A stretch of DNA of 64,000 nt, taken from NCBI GenBank assembly GCA_965646165.1, contig CBFFYP010000013.1:6576-70575 (forward strand), in the 5' to 3' direction. A program made the position numbers and the translations under genes. Below are positions 61,675 through 64,000 of this stretch, in pieces. Within the stretch, counting starts at the first letter, position 1, and each line of letters opens with the position of its first letter. This DNA is from MGBC114844 sp910585855 (GTDB lineage Bacteria; Bacillota; Clostridia; Lachnospirales; Lachnospiraceae). Below the pieces are notes generated by a model that worked only from the letters and a program-made list of their open reading frames with translations, ran no database searches and was not told the DNA's origin.

Positions 61675-61842
61675 CTATTCGACCAATTCCTTATAAAATA
61701 AACCCACTCTTTTTCTAAAACTTTCCAAATATGTTTCTCCTAACATCTTTTCTATTACCTTACACATCGCTGAATAATTATTAAAAATTTCATCAAATGC
61801 ATTGTCATAGTCGAATAATGGATGCAGAGAAATAAGATCGTA
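61675..61842 (-). pseudogene. Orphan reading frame between mutL and miaA
   Basis: The minus strand has an open frame of 55 codons ending with GETYLESFRKRVGLFYKELVE-stop, 5 bases before the miaA start. It looks protein-like (DYDNAFDEIFNNYSAMCKVI) but lacks any start codon before an internal ATG at 61767, which would give only 30 residues. It may be the tail of a lost gene or a short coupled peptide. Confidence 0.3.
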
Positions 61843-61852
61843 TCATATTTCT

Positions 61853-63706
61853 TTACACCCTCTTAAATTTCTTTTCCAATTCATACTTACTAACCATAAT
61901 AAGAGTAGGACGACCATGGGGACAGTGATATGGATTTTCCAACGTCATCAATTCCTGAAGCAAAGACTCTGCCTCCTGCACAGAAAAAGCAGAACGCCCC
62001 TTTATTGCTGCCCTGCAAGACATACGAGCCACCTTTTCACAAACTACCTGCATATCAGAAATATTCTGCTGCCGTACCTCTTCCGCCAATCCATCTAACA
62101 ATTCCAAAAAAATTTCTTTCTGTGCAATCCCAAGCAAATCATCTGGAACAGCCCGTATCGCATATTCTTTCCCGCCAAAATGTTCAATTTCAAAACCAAT
62201 TTTCTTAAAATAACTCTGGAATCGAGCCAGCCGTTCCTCTTCTTTCATAGAAAGTGTAAAAAGAATCGGCGGATTTACCATTTGAGAATAATATTCTTGT
62301 TTCTGCAGCCGTTTCATTATTTTTTCATACAATACTTTTTCATGAGCCGCATGTTGATCCATAAAAAATAACTGATTTTGCTGTTCAATCAACCAATAAG
62401 TTTCAAATACTTGTCCAATAATCCGATAAGAATTTTTTTCTTCTTTTGAAAGCAGCCGCCCATCAAACAACTCTAACTGCTCTGCCTTTTGTTCTGGCTT
62501 CTTTTTTTGTTCTTTATCAACATCCGCAGCGGTATATGCCGTATAATTTGCTGTTTCTTTTATCATTTGCTTTTGTGCTGTCTGTATTTCTTTTGCATCC
62601 TTATGCTGTGATTGTTCTATCGGACATTCCTGTTTTTTCATAACGGATTGTTCCGTCTTTTTTTTCTCACTTTTTAAATTCTTTTTTTCCAAAGAAATTT
62701 CCGGCATCCGTTCCTTGGAAGATAGAACACTATATATTGTTTCATAGAGAAAAGCCAGAATGGTTTCTGCATTTCCAATCCGCAGATCCATCTTGGTTGG
62801 ATGCACATTGACATCTAATAAATTGGAATCAATTTGAATATGCAGTACAGTAAAAGGATATTTATGCTGCATTAAAAAAGATTGATAGGCTTCTTCAATC
62901 GCTCTGGAGATAACTTCACTTCTAATATATCTGCCATTGATATAATAATTTTCATAAGCACGATTTCCTCTGCATATCACAGGATTTCCAATCAGTCCAT
63001 GAACCGAAACCGCTTCCATAGATGCATCGACAGGCAGCAGATTTAAAGCAATATCTCTTCCGTAAATACTATAAATAATATCTTTTAAATTGCGATTGCC
63101 GCTGGTATGCAGCCGACTTTGATTATTATTGATAAAACGAAATGAAATCTCTGGATGGGAAAGTGCAATTTTTTCTACCATATCGGCAATATATCCTGCC
63201 TCTGTCTGTGCTGACTTTAAAAACTTTCGTCTTGCCGGTATATTATAAAATAAATTGCGGACTAAAAAAGTCGTCCCCTCCGGGCATCCAAATTCCTCTA
63301 ATCCTTTTTCTGTCCCTCCCTCAATACAATAACGGCATCCATTAAAAGAAGAAGGGGTTCGAGTAATCAATTCTACCTGTGAAACCGCAGCAATACTAGA
63401 TAACGCCTCCCCACGAAATCCCAAAGAATGAATCGTCATCAAATCCTCTACCGAACGAATTTTACTGGTCGAATGACGCAAAAAGGCGAGAGGAATCTCT
63501 TCTTTCGCAATTCCGCAGCCATTATCAGTAATGCGGATAAAAGAGATTCCCCCTTCTTTGATTTCAACTGTTACAGCAGTTGCCTTTGCATCAATCGCAT
63601 TTTCCAACAATTCTTTTACTACAGAAGCTGGTCGTTCAATCACCTCTCCTGCCGCAATTTGATTAATTGTATTTTGATCTAATATCTGTATATTTGGCAT
63701 CGCCAT
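61853..63706 (-). CDS. mutL: DNA mismatch repair protein MutL
   Basis: 617 residues. GHKL ATPase motifs: ELLENAIDAKAT, DNGCGI and GFRGEALSSIAAV. The C-terminal endonuclease and dimerisation domain (about 430-617) has DQHAAHEKVLYEKIMKRL, and ending CPHGRPTLI. The linker (about 330-420) is Lys/Glu/Gln-rich. mutS is not in the window. Confidence 0.96.
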   Translation of the reverse strand: MAMPNIQILDQNTINQIAAGEVIERPASVVKELLENAIDAKATAVTVEIKEGGISFIRITDNGCGIAKEEIPLAFLRHSTSKIRSVEDLMTIHSLGFRGEALSSIAAVSQVELITRTPSSFNGCRYCIEGGTEKGLEEFGCPEGTTFLVRNLFYNIPARRKFLKSAQTEAGYIADMVEKIALSHPEISFRFINNNQSRLHTSGNRNLKDIIYSIYGRDIALNLLPVDASMEAVSVHGLIGNPVICRGNRAYENYYINGRYIRSEVISRAIEEAYQSFLMQHKYPFTVLHIQIDSNLLDVNVHPTKMDLRIGNAETILAFLYETIYSVLSSKERMPEISLEKKNLKSEKKKTEQSVMKKQECPIEQSQHKDAKEIQTAQKQMIKETANYTAYTAADVDKEQKKKPEQKAEQLELFDGRLLSKEEKNSYRIIGQVFETYWLIEQQNQLFFMDQHAAHEKVLYEKIMKRLQKQEYYSQMVNPPILFTLSMKEEERLARFQSYFKKIGFEIEHFGGKEYAIRAVPDDLLGIAQKEIFLELLDGLAEEVRQQNISDMQVVCEKVARMSCRAAIKGRSAFSVQEAESLLQELMTLENPYHCPHGRPTLIMVSKYELEKKFKRV

Positions 63707-63794
63707 ATGCCCCCATTCTTTTTCTTACAGATATTCTAACTAATCTAAGTCAAAAATGCAACACTTAAAAAACATCAGATTTTATTTTTTAACC

Positions 63795-64000
63795 AAAAAG
63801 GGTTGCTTTCACCGGACGCAAGAGGCGGTTTGCTCCTGTTCTTTGCCTGCTCCGCTCCAAACGGTAAGAAAGTCTACGGCTTCTGATTTCGGTTCATCCA
63901 ACCAGACGAACCGGGACGCAATTCGCCCTCACCACAACCAAAACACAACTGGCGTAAGGAAAGATATTACCATCCATAAAACATCCGCTTCCCTATCCTC
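63795..64000 (+). repeat. Family B cruciform element, cut by the window end
   Basis: The left arm 63818-63850 is nearly the same as that of the copy at 22845. The core reads CGAACCGGGACGCAATTCGC; GGGACG here would need CGTCCC in the right half, outside the window. It lies upstream of mutL. Confidence 0.8.

Noticed and set aside
1..64000. rRNA genes, tRNA genes, T-box leaders and common riboswitches
   Set aside because: I looked for their conserved cores on both strands and saw none apart from the probable L21 leader.

Overview
The window looks like a chromosomal segment of a gut-type clostridium, most likely a member of the Lachnospiraceae. The reasons are low GC, strong GGAGG ribosome sites, a TIGR03960/DUF2344/RNase G/L21/Prp/L27/Obg gene order, a stand-alone archaeal-type IMP cyclohydrolase next to an AICAR transformylase, a group B [FeFe]-hydrogenase and a very large PBP2 in a mre/min cluster. 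This is inference from gene content; I cannot name a genus.

Layout. Positions 1-7.5 kb are accessory and partly decayed: the 3' part of an ABC exporter, a membrane-anchored protein behind a truncated ECF sigma factor, an SdpR/SdpI-like pair, fragments of an ABC gene and a PIN toxin, a hydrogenase-like protein, and a broken YafQ-type toxin-antitoxin locus with a Cro/CI-type regulator. Positions 7.5-13.2 kb hold pepT, a B12-binding radical SAM protein, DUF2344, RNase G and SseB. Positions 13.2-15.6 kb hold an SDR, a HicB-like protein and a second broken YafQ locus. Positions 15.6-25.9 kb are housekeeping: L21-Prp-L27, obgE, yhbY, nadD, yqeK, rsfS, lexA, a TtcA-like protein and the split purH functions. 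Positions 25.9-30.4 kb form a sugar-acid unit (FadR-type regulator, GntP permease, IlvD/Edd dehydratase). Positions 30.9-36.4 kb are a patchwork of single genes (LysR, hydrolase, frameshifted HxlR, GNAT, Xer-type recombinase). Positions 36.5-39.2 kb are an IclR/KduI/KduD uronate unit. From 39.3 kb to the end almost everything is on the minus strand: rluD-lspA-aroB, ylmH-sepF-yggS, then dac, mgsA, rodA, minEDC, PBP2, mreDCB, radC, a YnbB-like lyase, miaA and mutL.

The most unusual content is non-coding. At least eight copies of a 240-360 bp element, plus footprints, are scattered between genes. They share a conserved core but close with a long terminal stem (28 bp in one subfamily, 33 bp in another) whose middle differs from copy to copy while both arms stay complementary. 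Inner stems show compensatory changes around an invariant internal loop, which points to selection on a folded RNA or single-stranded DNA. A shorter third family flanks the broken YafQ locus in inverted orientation. I do not recognise these elements as a named family. Several broken genes lie next to them, which suggests they are mobile or recombinogenic.
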